From NCBI GenBank assembly GCA_031277255.1, contig JAITMS010000067.1, positions 1 to 57,450 of the forward strand: a stretch of 57,450 nucleotides of DNA, given 5' to 3'. Positions 19,320-29,361 of the stretch are shown here, one piece after another (position 1 is the stretch's first letter; each line of letters opens with the position of its first letter). The DNA is from Azonexus sp. (GTDB lineage: Bacteria; Pseudomonadota; Gammaproteobacteria; Burkholderiales; Rhodocyclaceae). Under the pieces are notes generated by a model. It had not been told where the DNA came from and searched no databases. It saw only the letters and a program-made list of their open reading frames with translations. Position numbers and translations under genes: made by a program.

Positions 19320-20054
19320 ATGCGCCGCCTCTGGGCCTTGGCCCCCCTCAAAAATCTGGCCCGCGCCAAAACGCGCCTCGCCGAGACCCTCGCCGATTCC
19401 TGCCGGAGCGCCCTGGTCATGGCCATGGCGCGCGATGTCATGGCCGCTCTGGCACAATCGCGCTCAATCGAACGCCTTGTCCTGGTCAGCGACATGCCGG
19501 ATTCACCTGAATTGATCGGCGTTCCCGGCCTCACCCGCCATCCTGGCGTCGGCGGCGGCCTCAATCAAGACCTGACCGCCGCCGCCCTTTGGGCCAGCGC
19601 CCAGGGGGCGACCCACGCCTTGTTCGTCCACGCCGACCTGCCTTTGCTGACGCCTGCCGCGGTCGACCGTTTCGTTGCCGGGGACGACGATTGCCCCGAC
19701 GGATTGCGCATCGCCCCCTGCAAACAGGGCGTCGGCACCAATCTGCTGCTGACTCCCCTGCCCCTGCCCCTGCCGCTGGTTTATGGCGCTGGCAGTCTGG
19801 CGCGTTTTCAGTCGCTGGCGGCGGCGGCGGGACTTGACTGCGCGCTTTGGCGCGACCCGACGCTGGCGATGGACATCGACGAATCGACCGATTACGCGAC
19901 CCTACAGTTGCTGTGCGAACAGGGCCGTTTGCCGGACGGCGCTACCGCCGCCTTGTTGCGCCGCCCGATGAGCCGGGGCTTGCGCACCGAGATGCAACCT
20001 CAATTGCGCTATGGGTCAAGTGCTGAGGAAAAATTAGCTCTATCCTCGCCGTGA
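19320..20054 (+). CDS. cofC: Phospho-acid guanylyltransferase CofC
   Basis: A 244-aa nucleotidyltransferase that activates the small phospho-acid with GTP for CofD. The start LWALAPLKNLARAKTRLAE holds the nucleotide-binding pattern, with HALFVHADLPLL as the metal-binding strand and VYGAGSLARFQ later. About 25 residues at the C-terminus appear to exceed the usual length. Only 4 bp separate it from cofD. Confidence 0.92.
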   Translation: MRRLWALAPLKNLARAKTRLAETLADSCRSALVMAMARDVMAALAQSRSIERLVLVSDMPDSPELIGVPGLTRHPGVGGGLNQDLTAAALWASAQGATHALFVHADLPLLTPAAVDRFVAGDDDCPDGLRIAPCKQGVGTNLLLTPLPLPLPLVYGAGSLARFQSLAAAAGLDCALWRDPTLAMDIDESTDYATLQLLCEQGRLPDGATAALLRRPMSRGLRTEMQPQLRYGSSAEEKLALSSP

Positions 20055-20097
20055 CACAGGATGTTCATGTTCAATGTTGCGTGTCTGAGGATCGACC

Positions 20098-20994
20098 ATG
20101 TATCCAGCGCCGTTTCGCTACCATCGCCCCGCCTCCCTGCGCGAGGCCGTACAGATGCTGTCCGCTCTGGGAGAAGGCGCCAAGCCTCTGGCGGGCGGAC
20201 AGACGCTCATTCCCATCCTCAAATTACGGCTCGACGAACCGAGCGATCTGGTCGACATCGGTCGCCTCCCTGATCTGCGCTTTGCCGACGCGCAGGACGG
20301 CTGGGTCAGGATCGGCGCCCTGTCGCCGCATGGCTGGGTCGCCCGATCCGACGCCGCCGCCGCCATTCCCATCGTCAAGGATTGCGCCGGCGGCATTGCC
20401 GATGCTCAGGTGCGCAGCCGGGGCACGATTGGCGGCTCGGTCAGCGCCGCCGATCCGAATTGCGACTGGCCCGCCATGCTGCGGGCGCTCGACGCCGAAA
20501 TCATCTGCTTCGGCCCGGCCGGGGAACGGACCGTCCCCATCGAAAAATTCGTCCTGGCCCCCTACACCACGGCGCTGACGCCCGGCGAACTGGTGACCGC
20601 CATCCGCTTCAAGGCTCCGGCGGCGGGCAGCGGCGGCGCTTACATCGCCTACAAGAAATCGGCGGCGGCCTTTCCGATCTGCTCGACCGGCGTTCAGCTC
20701 ACGCTTGATTCCGCTCAGGTCTGCCGGGATGTCCGCATCGTCCTCGGCGGCGCCGGGCCGACGGCTCGCCGCGCCCTGGAAGCGGAAGCGGAGTTGCGCG
20801 GCAAGGCGCTCTCCGACGCCCTGTGGGCGCGCGCCGCCGATGCCGCCATCGCCATTGCCGAGCCGAACGCCGATGTCCACGGCAGCGCCGAATACAAGCG
20901 CAGCCTGCTGCGCGGACTCCTGCTCAAAACCGCCCATGTCGCCATGCGCCGTTCTGCCAACGCCAAGATCGAGGGAAGCCATGTCTACGCCTGA
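20098..20994 (+). CDS. Mo hydroxylase 1, FAD-binding medium subunit (CoxM-like)
   Basis: A 298-aa FAD subunit of a xanthine-oxidase-family enzyme. FAD contacts are AGGQTLIPILKLRL (about residues 35-48) and the RGTIGGSVSAADPNCDWP loop. The closing CO-dehydrogenase flavoprotein C-terminal domain is present. It passes electrons from the [2Fe-2S] subunit to its acceptor. It overlaps the small-subunit gene by 14 bp and lies 43 bp after cofC, so the hydroxylase is on the same probable transcript as F420 genes. Confidence 0.93.
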   Translation: MYPAPFRYHRPASLREAVQMLSALGEGAKPLAGGQTLIPILKLRLDEPSDLVDIGRLPDLRFADAQDGWVRIGALSPHGWVARSDAAAAIPIVKDCAGGIADAQVRSRGTIGGSVSAADPNCDWPAMLRALDAEIICFGPAGERTVPIEKFVLAPYTTALTPGELVTAIRFKAPAAGSGGAYIAYKKSAAAFPICSTGVQLTLDSAQVCRDVRIVLGGAGPTARRALEAEAELRGKALSDALWARAADAAIAIAEPNADVHGSAEYKRSLLRGLLLKTAHVAMRRSANAKIEGSHVYA

Positions 20995-21478
20995 TGCCGC
21001 CCAGCGCGTCACCATCGAAGTGACCGTCAATGGGCAAAAATACTGCCGCGCCGTCGAACCGCGCCTGCTGCTGGTCGAATTCCTGCGCCAGGAACTCGAT
21101 CTCACCGGCACCCACATCGGCTGCGACACCAGCTATTGCGGCGCTTGCACCGTGCAGTTGAACGGCGCGCCGGTCAAATCCTGCACCCTGTTCGCCGTTC
21201 AGGCCGACGGCGGCGAAATTCTCACCGTCGAGGGGCTGGCCAGAGACGGCGAACTGCATCCCCTGCAACAGTCGTTTTCCGAGCATCACGGCCTGCAATG
21301 CGGTTTCTGCACGCCGGGCATGTTGATGTCCGCTCACGCCTTGCTCCATGACAATCCGCACGCCGACAGGAAAGCGATCAAAAAAGCCATCGCCGGTAAT
21401 GTCTGCCGCTGCACCGGCTACCAGAACATCCTCAAGGCGATTGAAGCGGTCGCCAACGACACAGCGGGAGGCCAATGA
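20981..21478 (+). CDS. Mo hydroxylase 1, [2Fe-2S] small subunit (CoxS-like)
   Basis: A 165-aa protein with plant-type cluster CDTSYCGACTVQLNG and a C-terminal cluster from CGFCTPG and VCRCTGY. These are the two [2Fe-2S] centres of the xanthine-oxidase family. The ATG at 20981 is preceded by GAGGGAAGCC and lies within the end of the medium-subunit gene. No export signal. Confidence 0.95.
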   Translation: MSTPDAAQRVTIEVTVNGQKYCRAVEPRLLLVEFLRQELDLTGTHIGCDTSYCGACTVQLNGAPVKSCTLFAVQADGGEILTVEGLARDGELHPLQQSFSEHHGLQCGFCTPGMLMSAHALLHDNPHADRKAIKKAIAGNVCRCTGYQNILKAIEAVANDTAGGQ

Positions 21479-24400
21479 TGGAAATGCATTTTTCCGGCCA
21501 GTTTGAAGTCGCTCCGCCGCCCGCCGAAGCCTTCCGGCTCTTGTCCGATCCGCAGAAATTCGCGCCGCTCCTGCCGACTTTTTCCAGCCTCGAAATGATC
21601 GACGCCAATACCGCTCTGGTCAAAGTTTCCGTCGGCATCGGCAAAATTCGCGGCACCGCCTCGACCCAGCTTGCGCTGCAAAAAAAGGTCGAGCCGACGC
21701 ACGCCACCTATGTCGGTTCCGGCAAGGTCATGGGCGGCGCTTACACCATGGTGACCTCCTACGACCTGGAACCCAAGGGCAGCGGCACGCTGGTCAAATG
21801 GCAGGGCGATGTCCAACTGGTCGGTAAAATCCTTTCCCTCGCCGGCGGCGGTATGCAAGGCTATGCCGAGCAGCAGATCAATGCCGTCATCTCCAGTCTG
21901 CAACAGGCCATGTCGCCAGCAGGGCAAGCGGCAAAACCCGCCGCCGCGCCGCAAAAATCCGGCTGGTGGCAATGTCTGGTGCGCGGCCTGGGGCTGGCGG
22001 CAGCCGCCGAACCGGACGCCATCGCGGCGACAGCCGAAGCGCCAGCGCCGAGCGCCGCCAGCCTGACGGCGGGCTGGACCGGCACGGCCAGTCCCGATCC
22101 CGTCGCCAAGGTGAAAGCGCCGCTCAAATCCATCGCCCGCCACCGCGATTTTTCCGCCGCCGTCGACCGCCACGCCGCCGACAAATGGGTGCACGCCGCT
22201 TTGCCGCGCAAGGAAGATGGTCGTCTGGTACGCGGTCAGGGTTTGTTCGTCGATGATTACAGCGTCGAGGGCATGTTGCACATGAGTCTCGTCCGCTCGC
22301 CCTACGCCCACGCCCGCATCGTCCGCATCGACACCTCTCGCGCCGCAAGCCTGCCCGGCGTCATCTGCACCCTGACCGGCGCTGAAGTCGCCGCCGTCAG
22401 TTCGCCCTTCATGCAGATCGGCCCCGGCGGCGCGCAGAATATCCGCGACTTCCCGCTGGCCGTCGAAAAAGCCATTTTCCAGGGCGAGCCGGTCGCCGCC
22501 GTGATTGCCGAAAATCCGCGCCTGGCCGCCGACGCCGCCCAACTTATCGAAGTCGAATACGAGGCGCTGCCGGTTGCGACCGACTGGCAGGCGGCGCTCG
22601 AAGACAAGGCCGTCATTCACCCCGGTCTGGGCACCAACCACCACTGGCGGGGTGTCTATGAATACGGCGAGGTGGACAAGGCTTTTGCCGAAGCGGCGCA
22701 CGTCGTCAAAATCGGGCAGATGGATTTTCACCGCATGGCCAGCACGCCGCTCGAAACCAATGCCGTGGTGGCCTCGTGGCGGGCTGGCGGCGGCATCGAA
22801 TTTTTCTGCAACAACTCTTTCCCGGCCATCGCCATCCAGATGATCGCCCCGGCGCTTGGCCTCTCCATCGACCAGATTCACTGCAAGACGCAGGACATCG
22901 GCGGCAGTTTCGGCATCAAGATCGGCAACTACCCCTACATGGCGCGGGCCGCGCTGGCCTCGAAAAAATGCGGCGGGCAGCCGGTGAAATGGGTGGAAAC
23001 GCGCAATGAACACATGCTGGCCGGAGGTCACGGCGGCGAGCGCACCTTCCTCGACACCGAAGTGGCGCTCGACAAGGATGGCGTCATCACTGCCGTGCGC
23101 GCCCGCCACATCGACGACTGCGGCGCTTATCCGCGCTACGAGCCGCTCGGCTGCGTGATCTGGTCGCAGGTGCTGCCCGCCTGCTACAAAGTGCGCAATC
23201 TGCGCATCGACTTCAACCAGGTCATCACCAACAAAGGCCCGGCTTCGCCCAATCGCGGCTACTCGCGCTTGCAGCACCTGTGGTTCATGGAGCGCATCAT
23301 CGACATCTGCGCCCATACGCTGAACATTCCCGGCGACGAAATGCGCCTCGCCAATTACATCCGCGAATTCCCCTACACGACGCCCAACGGCTGCGTCTAC
23401 GATTCCGGCAACTACCCCTTGATGCTGGAAAAAGCCAAGGCGCTGATCGACTGGGACGGCTGGAAGAAAAAGCAGGCCGAGGCGCGCGCCGAAGGGCGCT
23501 GGCTCGGCATCGGCATCGGCACCACGCTCGATTCCGGCACCAACAACTTCGGTCAGGCGCGCATCGTCAATCCCTATCTGCCGTTTTCCGGCAATTCGGA
23601 AGTGGCGACCATCAAGCTCGACATCGACGGCACGGTCGTCGTCACCCTCGGCAGCACGCCATCCGGCCAGGGACACGAGACGACCACGGCGCAGGTGGTG
23701 GCCGACGAACTCGGCATCCGTCCCGACATGGTCGAAGTGCGCCCCGGTTTCGACACCGCCGCCAACAGCCACGGCGGACACTCCGGCTCTTACGCCAGCC
23801 AGTTTGCCGTAACCGGCCTTTCGGCGGTGCATGGGGCCTGCCAGAAACTCAAGCGCGAAATGAAGATGCTGGCCGCCTTCGCCCTCGAAGCCAACGAGGA
23901 CGACCTCGAATTCACCGTCGGCCAGCAAGGCCCGGAATTGCGCGTCAAGGGTACGGAACGCAGCATCAATTACTGGGCGCTGTCGTCGATGGTCAATATC
24001 AACACCGCCGGGCAGCCGCCCAATCTCGCCGACGTCACCTTGAACATCCGCCACGTCTACCGGCCGCCCTTCAAGATTCCCGATGTCGACAAGAAAATGG
24101 GCAATCTGACCCTGACCTACGCCTCGCAACTGCACATCGCCGTCATCGAAGTCGATCGCCTCACCTATGTGCCGCACATTCTCGCCTACGCCGCCATCGA
24201 CGACTGCGGCAAGGTCATCAACCCGCAGATCGTCGCCGGTCAGGTGCATGGCGCCATCGCCCACGGCATCGGCGCGGCGCTGACGGAAGCCGTCATCTAC
24301 GACCGGGACGGCAACCTCCTGACCAGCACCTTCACCGACTTCGCGCCGATCACGACGATGACCATGCCCGACCTGCTGTTCGACGACATCGAAACGCCGT

Positions 24401-24603
24401 CGCCATTCAGCTACAACGGCGCCAAAGGCATGGGCGAAGGCGGCGGCGCGCCGCTGCACGCCGTCTCGGCAGCCGTTCAGGACGCCCTTTTCAGCGCGGG
24501 CGCGATCATCCGGCAATCCTTCAATTCCGCCAGCGACCTCCACGCCGTGGTCAAACGGGCCGATTGCCAGACAGCCGTCAAGGTAGAATCCCGCGTCAGT
24601 TGA
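21475..24603 (+). CDS. Mo hydroxylase 1, CoxG-CoxL fusion (SRPBCC domain plus molybdopterin large subunit)
   Basis: A 1042-aa protein. Residues 1-150 are a CoxG/SRPBCC domain (MMEMHFSGQFEVAPPPAEAF, GKVMGGAYTMVTSYDL). An Ala/Pro-rich linker runs to about 235, and the rest is the Moco-binding large subunit, normally about 780-800 aa. The active-site loop reads NRGYSRLQ (R594-Q600), unlike the AYxCSFR loop of form I CO dehydrogenase or the form II AYRGAGR. The catalytic Glu is in GMGEGGGAP (E988). CoxG is normally separate and linked to membrane attachment, so the fusion may tether the enzyme. Substrate unknown; CO is unlikely. It overlaps the small-subunit gene by 4 bp. Confidence 0.92.
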   Translation: MMEMHFSGQFEVAPPPAEAFRLLSDPQKFAPLLPTFSSLEMIDANTALVKVSVGIGKIRGTASTQLALQKKVEPTHATYVGSGKVMGGAYTMVTSYDLEPKGSGTLVKWQGDVQLVGKILSLAGGGMQGYAEQQINAVISSLQQAMSPAGQAAKPAAAPQKSGWWQCLVRGLGLAAAAEPDAIAATAEAPAPSAASLTAGWTGTASPDPVAKVKAPLKSIARHRDFSAAVDRHAADKWVHAALPRKEDGRLVRGQGLFVDDYSVEGMLHMSLVRSPYAHARIVRIDTSRAASLPGVICTLTGAEVAAVSSPFMQIGPGGAQNIRDFPLAVEKAIFQGEPVAAVIAENPRLAADAAQLIEVEYEALPVATDWQAALEDKAVIHPGLGTNHHWRGVYEYGEVDKAFAEAAHVVKIGQMDFHRMASTPLETNAVVASWRAGGGIEFFCNNSFPAIAIQMIAPALGLSIDQIHCKTQDIGGSFGIKIGNYPYMARAALASKKCGGQPVKWVETRNEHMLAGGHGGERTFLDTEVALDKDGVITAVRARHIDDCGAYPRYEPLGCVIWSQVLPACYKVRNLRIDFNQVITNKGPASPNRGYSRLQHLWFMERIIDICAHTLNIPGDEMRLANYIREFPYTTPNGCVYDSGNYPLMLEKAKALIDWDGWKKKQAEARAEGRWLGIGIGTTLDSGTNNFGQARIVNPYLPFSGNSEVATIKLDIDGTVVVTLGSTPSGQGHETTTAQVVADELGIRPDMVEVRPGFDTAANSHGGHSGSYASQFAVTGLSAVHGACQKLKREMKMLAAFALEANEDDLEFTVGQQGPELRVKGTERSINYWALSSMVNINTAGQPPNLADVTLNIRHVYRPPFKIPDVDKKMGNLTLTYASQLHIAVIEVDRLTYVPHILAYAAIDDCGKVINPQIVAGQVHGAIAHGIGAALTEAVIYDRDGNLLTSTFTDFAPITTMTMPDLLFDDIETPSPFSYNGAKGMGEGGGAPLHAVSAAVQDALFSAGAIIRQSFNSASDLHAVVKRADCQTAVKVESRVS

Positions 24604-24616
24604 CCAAGGGAGCGCC

Positions 24617-25567
24617 ATGAAAGGCAATCGGGAGGAGAGTCGGCCATTTGGCTCGATCAGCGACATCGAGGCGCGTTTCGCCGCTGAAGGCTATATTGCC
24701 GACCGGATGCTGGCGACCACGCTCTTTCTCTCGGCATCGCTCGGCAAACCGCTCTTTCTCGAAGGCGAGCCGGGCGTGGGGAAAACCGAAATCGCCAAGG
24801 TCATGGCCCGCGCCCTCGATACCGAACTGATCCGCCTGCAATGCTACGAAGGTCTGGACAGCAACGCCGCGCTCTACGAGTGGAATTACACCCGCCAACT
24901 GCTCGAACTGCGCTTGCAGGAAGCGCGCGGCGTCGACCGGGCGCATATCGGCGACAATCTTTTTGCCGAGGAATTTCTCCTCCAGCGCCCGCTGCTCAAG
25001 GCGCTGCGCAGCGAAGGCCCGCGCCCGCCGGTCTTGCTGATCGACGAAATCGACCGCTCGGACGAAGAATTTGAAGCCTTCCTGCTCGAAGTGCTGTCCG
25101 ATTTCCAGATCACCATTCCCGAAATCGGCACTTTGCGCGCCCACCATACGCCGTTCATCGTCCTCACCTCGAACCGCACGCGCGAAGTGCACGATGCCTT
25201 GAAGCGCCGCTGTCTCTACCACTGGATCGACTATCCGAGCTTCGCCCGCGAAGTGGCCATCCTCCGCGTCCGCCTGCCAGAAGTCGAATTGCGGCTGGCC
25301 GGGCAGGTTTGCCGCTTCATGGAGTTATTGCGCGGCCACGATTTCTACAAACGTCCGGGCATCGCCGAAACCATCGACTGGGCGCGCGCCTTGCTGGCCC
25401 TGGGCGTTGCCGAACTGAACACGGCCGCTGTCGATGAAACGCTCGGCTGCATTCTCAAATACCGTGGCGACAGCGAAAAACTCTACCAGCTTGGCTTGCC
25501 CGCCCTGGTCGAAACAGCCCTGATGCCCGGCCACGACCCTGCTGCCGCGGCAAAGCCTCCGGCCTGA
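24617..25567 (+). CDS. MoxR-type AAA+ ATPase (CoxD-like)
   Basis: A 316-aa AAA+ protein with Walker A GEPGVGKT (residues 50-57) and Walker B VLLIDEIDR (about 139-147). In the CO-dehydrogenase operon CoxD is a chaperone needed to sulfurate and insert copper at the Mo centre. MoxR proteins usually pair with a VWA protein, and one follows 8 bp downstream. It probably matures the CoxGL enzyme. Confidence 0.92.
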   Translation: MKGNREESRPFGSISDIEARFAAEGYIADRMLATTLFLSASLGKPLFLEGEPGVGKTEIAKVMARALDTELIRLQCYEGLDSNAALYEWNYTRQLLELRLQEARGVDRAHIGDNLFAEEFLLQRPLLKALRSEGPRPPVLLIDEIDRSDEEFEAFLLEVLSDFQITIPEIGTLRAHHTPFIVLTSNRTREVHDALKRRCLYHWIDYPSFAREVAILRVRLPEVELRLAGQVCRFMELLRGHDFYKRPGIAETIDWARALLALGVAELNTAAVDETLGCILKYRGDSEKLYQLGLPALVETALMPGHDPAAAAKPPA

Positions 25568-25575
25568 AGGGGCGA

Positions 25576-26736
25576 ATGCGGAAGATGGAAACCGCCGCCG
25601 CATCCGGCCTGCCGACGCTGCTCGAACACCTTGCCGGATTTGCCCGCGCCCTTACCGACGCCGGGTTGGCGGTCAATACGGGGCAATTGATGGCGCTCTG
25701 CCAGTGTTTCACCTGCATCGACATCGCCGAGCGCCGGGATTTCCACGCCGCGGCGCGCGCCACGCTGGTTTCCCGGCATGAGGACATCGAGCGTTTCGAG
25801 GCCATTTTCAGCCAGTATTGGGAAGCGCCGAAACAGCTTGTCATCAAGCGGCGGCAGGACGATCCAGAGGATGAGGACGAGGCGGCTGACAAGGGGCGCG
25901 GCGCCCGGCTCATGCTGCCGGGCGGCGAAGGCAGCGACGGCGGCGAGCGAAAATCGCTCCGGCTGTCGTGGAGTCCAGACGAAACGCTGGCCCAGCGCGA
26001 TCTCGGCACGCTGACCGAGGCCGATGTCGAGCGCGCCCAACGCCTAATCCGCGACCTCGTCGCCGCCCTTGCCAACAAACGCGGCCGCCGCTATGCCGCC
26101 CGCCGTCATGGCCGCCTGCCCGATCTGCGCCGCTTGTTGCGCAGCCGCTCGATCTATCTCGCCGACGGCATCTGTCCCCTGCCCTGGCGCAGTCGCCGCA
26201 TCAGCCGGACGCGCCTGATCCTGCTCTGCGATGTCAGCGGCTCGATGCAGCGTTACAGCAGTTTTCTCATCGAATTCATGTATGCGCTACGCCGTGAACT
26301 TTCCGATCTCGAAGTCGCCGTCTTCTCGACACATCTGACCGTCATCACCGATCTCTTGCGGACCCGCGGCGTTGCCACCTCGCTCTGCCAGGTGGCCGAG
26401 CGGATCAACGACTGGGCGGGCGGCACCAACATCGGCGGCAGCCTGCGCCAATTTAACGAACGCCACGCGCCGCACATGCTCAATGGGCGGAGCACGGTGA
26501 TTTTTTTGAGCGACGGCTGGGATCGCGGCGACGCCGCCGAAATGCGCGGCGAGATGGCCAAATTGCGCCAGCGCGCGGGCAAGGTGTTGTGGCTCAATCC
26601 CCTCCTCGGCACGCCGGGCTATCAGCCGTTGACGCAAGGCATGCAATGCGCGCTACCCTATCTCGACTATTTTCTGCCGGCGCACAATCTGCACAGCCTG
26701 TCGCAACTGGCGGGCGTGTTGCGCGCCATCGGCTGA
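25576..26736 (+). CDS. VWA-domain protein (CoxE-like)
   Basis: A 386-aa protein with a C-terminal von Willebrand A domain holding the MIDAS motif CDVSGSM (D219) and a second metal-site loop WAGGTNIGGSL. The N-terminal half is helical and charged, with an acidic/Gly-rich stretch (DDPEDEDEAADKGRG). It is the standard partner of the preceding MoxR ATPase. An ATG 9 bp further in is an equally possible start. Confidence 0.9.
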   Translation: MRKMETAAASGLPTLLEHLAGFARALTDAGLAVNTGQLMALCQCFTCIDIAERRDFHAAARATLVSRHEDIERFEAIFSQYWEAPKQLVIKRRQDDPEDEDEAADKGRGARLMLPGGEGSDGGERKSLRLSWSPDETLAQRDLGTLTEADVERAQRLIRDLVAALANKRGRRYAARRHGRLPDLRRLLRSRSIYLADGICPLPWRSRRISRTRLILLCDVSGSMQRYSSFLIEFMYALRRELSDLEVAVFSTHLTVITDLLRTRGVATSLCQVAERINDWAGGTNIGGSLRQFNERHAPHMLNGRSTVIFLSDGWDRGDAAEMRGEMAKLRQRAGKVLWLNPLLGTPGYQPLTQGMQCALPYLDYFLPAHNLHSLSQLAGVLRAIG

Positions 26737-26749
26737 CCCAGGAGAAAAC

Positions 26750-27759
<1,010 letters not shown>

Positions 27760-27763
<4 letters not shown>

Positions 27764-29361
27764 TTTTCGGCGATTTTGCCAGCGCCGACGCCGAGGACGT
27801 CCGCCTCGCCCATACGCTGAAGCTGCCCAATCTCATGCTGAAGAAGGGCCGGGTCTTGTCGGCAGCCGACATCGCCGCGCTTCAGGCAAACGGCATCGAG
27901 CGCCTCACCGGCGCCCGGCTCGCCCCCGATGATGTCGATGAAGACGCCGCCGCCAAAACCATTGCCGCCCTTCTCGAAAACACCGGCATCACGGCCCGCC
28001 CGCCTTATACCGGGCGCTGCAACCTCTACGCCCGGACGCCGGGCGTCCTGCTCGTCGACCAGGAGCGCGTCGACCGCCTCAACCAGATCAGCGAAACCGT
28101 CACCCTGGCGACTTTGCCGCAGCACGCCGGGGTGCGCCGCAATCAGCGCGTCGCCACGGTCAAAATCATCCCTTTCGCCATTGCGCCGGATTGCATCGCA
28201 GCATGGCGTCAAGCCGCTACCGCTTCGCCGCTCCGCCTCGCGCCGCTCGCCGCCTGCCGCGCGGCGCTGATTATGGGCGTCAGCGCCAGTACCAGCGAAC
28301 GCCTCCTCGACCTGACCGTGGCGGCCACGCGCCTCCGCCTCGAAAGCATGGGCAGCGGGCTGGCCCTGACTTTGCGTTGCGCTCACGAAAAAACAGCCAT
28401 GACCGGCGCTTTACGCCAGGCGCTGGCCGCCGGTTGCGATCTGCTGCTGGTCATGGGCGCGACGATCAGCAAGGATCGCGCCGATGTCGTGCCTGCCGCC
28501 ATCGTCGCCGCCGGCGGCGAGATTGAGCATTTCGGCCTGCCCGTGGAGCCGGGCAACATGCTGCTGGTCGCCCGCATCGGCAGAACGCCGGTCTTCAACC
28601 TGCCCGGCTGCGCGCGCTCGGCCAATCACAACGGCATCGACATCGTTTTGCAACGCCTCCTGGCGGGCCTCCTGCCAAGCGCCAGAGGCATGATGAACCT
28701 CGGCGTCGGCGGCCTGATCGCCCGTCAGGAAGACGAAGAAACGGCGGAACCGGAGCCGCCGCCCGCCCCGCCGCCGCGCATCGCCGCCCTCGTGCTGGCC
28801 GCCGGACGTTCGTCGCGGATGGGCGAGCAGAACAAACTGCTCTGCCCCGTCGACGGTGCGCCGCTCGTCTTGCGCGCCGTCAACGCCGCCCTCGCCTCGC
28901 GCGCCGCTCAGGTCATGGTGGTGACCGGCCACGAAGCCGAACGCATCGAAGCGGCCCTCGCCGGGCAGCCGGTTTCGTTCACCTACAACCCTGACTATCC
29001 GGGCGGCATGGCCAGTTCGCTCCGCTGCGGCCTGCGCGCCCTCTGCGCCGACACGGCAGCCGTCATCGTGCTCCTCGCCGACATGCCCGCCATCGGCGCA
29101 GCCGACATCGACCGCCTGATCGACGCCTTCGACCCGGCCAAACCCGCCGTCCTGGTCCCGGAATACGACGGGCGGCGCGGCAACCCCGTCCTCTGGCCGC
29201 GCCGCCATTTTGCCGAACTGGCCTCGCTCTCCGGCGACATTGGCGGGCGCGGCCTGCTTGAACAGTACGCCGCCGAAGTGCAAAGCCTGGCCTTTCCTTC
29301 TCCGGTCATCTTCGTCGATGTCGATACGCCGGAGGCGCTGGCGGAACTGAGCGCGACATGA
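27760..29361 (+). CDS. Molybdopterin-binding / MocA-type nucleotidyltransferase fusion
   Basis: A 533-aa two-domain protein. Residues about 170-325 are a MoeA/CinA-like molybdopterin-binding domain (DLLLVMGATISKDRADVVPAA, GLPVEPGNMLLVARIG). Residues 345-525 are a MobA/MocA-like transferase (ALVLAAGRSSRMGEQNKLL, ADMPAIGAADIDRLI). MocA makes the cytosine dinucleotide form of Moco used by Mo hydroxylases, so a dedicated copy fits this operon. ATGA overlaps on both sides. Confidence 0.9.

Noticed and set aside
21475..24603. Aerobic CO dehydrogenase
   Set aside because: The CoxD/E/F-like neighbours suggest it, but the active-site loop lacks AYxCSFR and CoxG is fused; only a cox-like maturation layout is supported.
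21418..24666. 1082-codon open frame on the minus strand opposite the CoxGL gene
   Set aside because: Shadow of a GC-rich coding strand; no recognisable domain, and the plus-strand frame is a clear molybdoenzyme. The same applies to the long minus-strand frames at 12263-14782, 44275-47793, 48693-50888 and 37325-39820.
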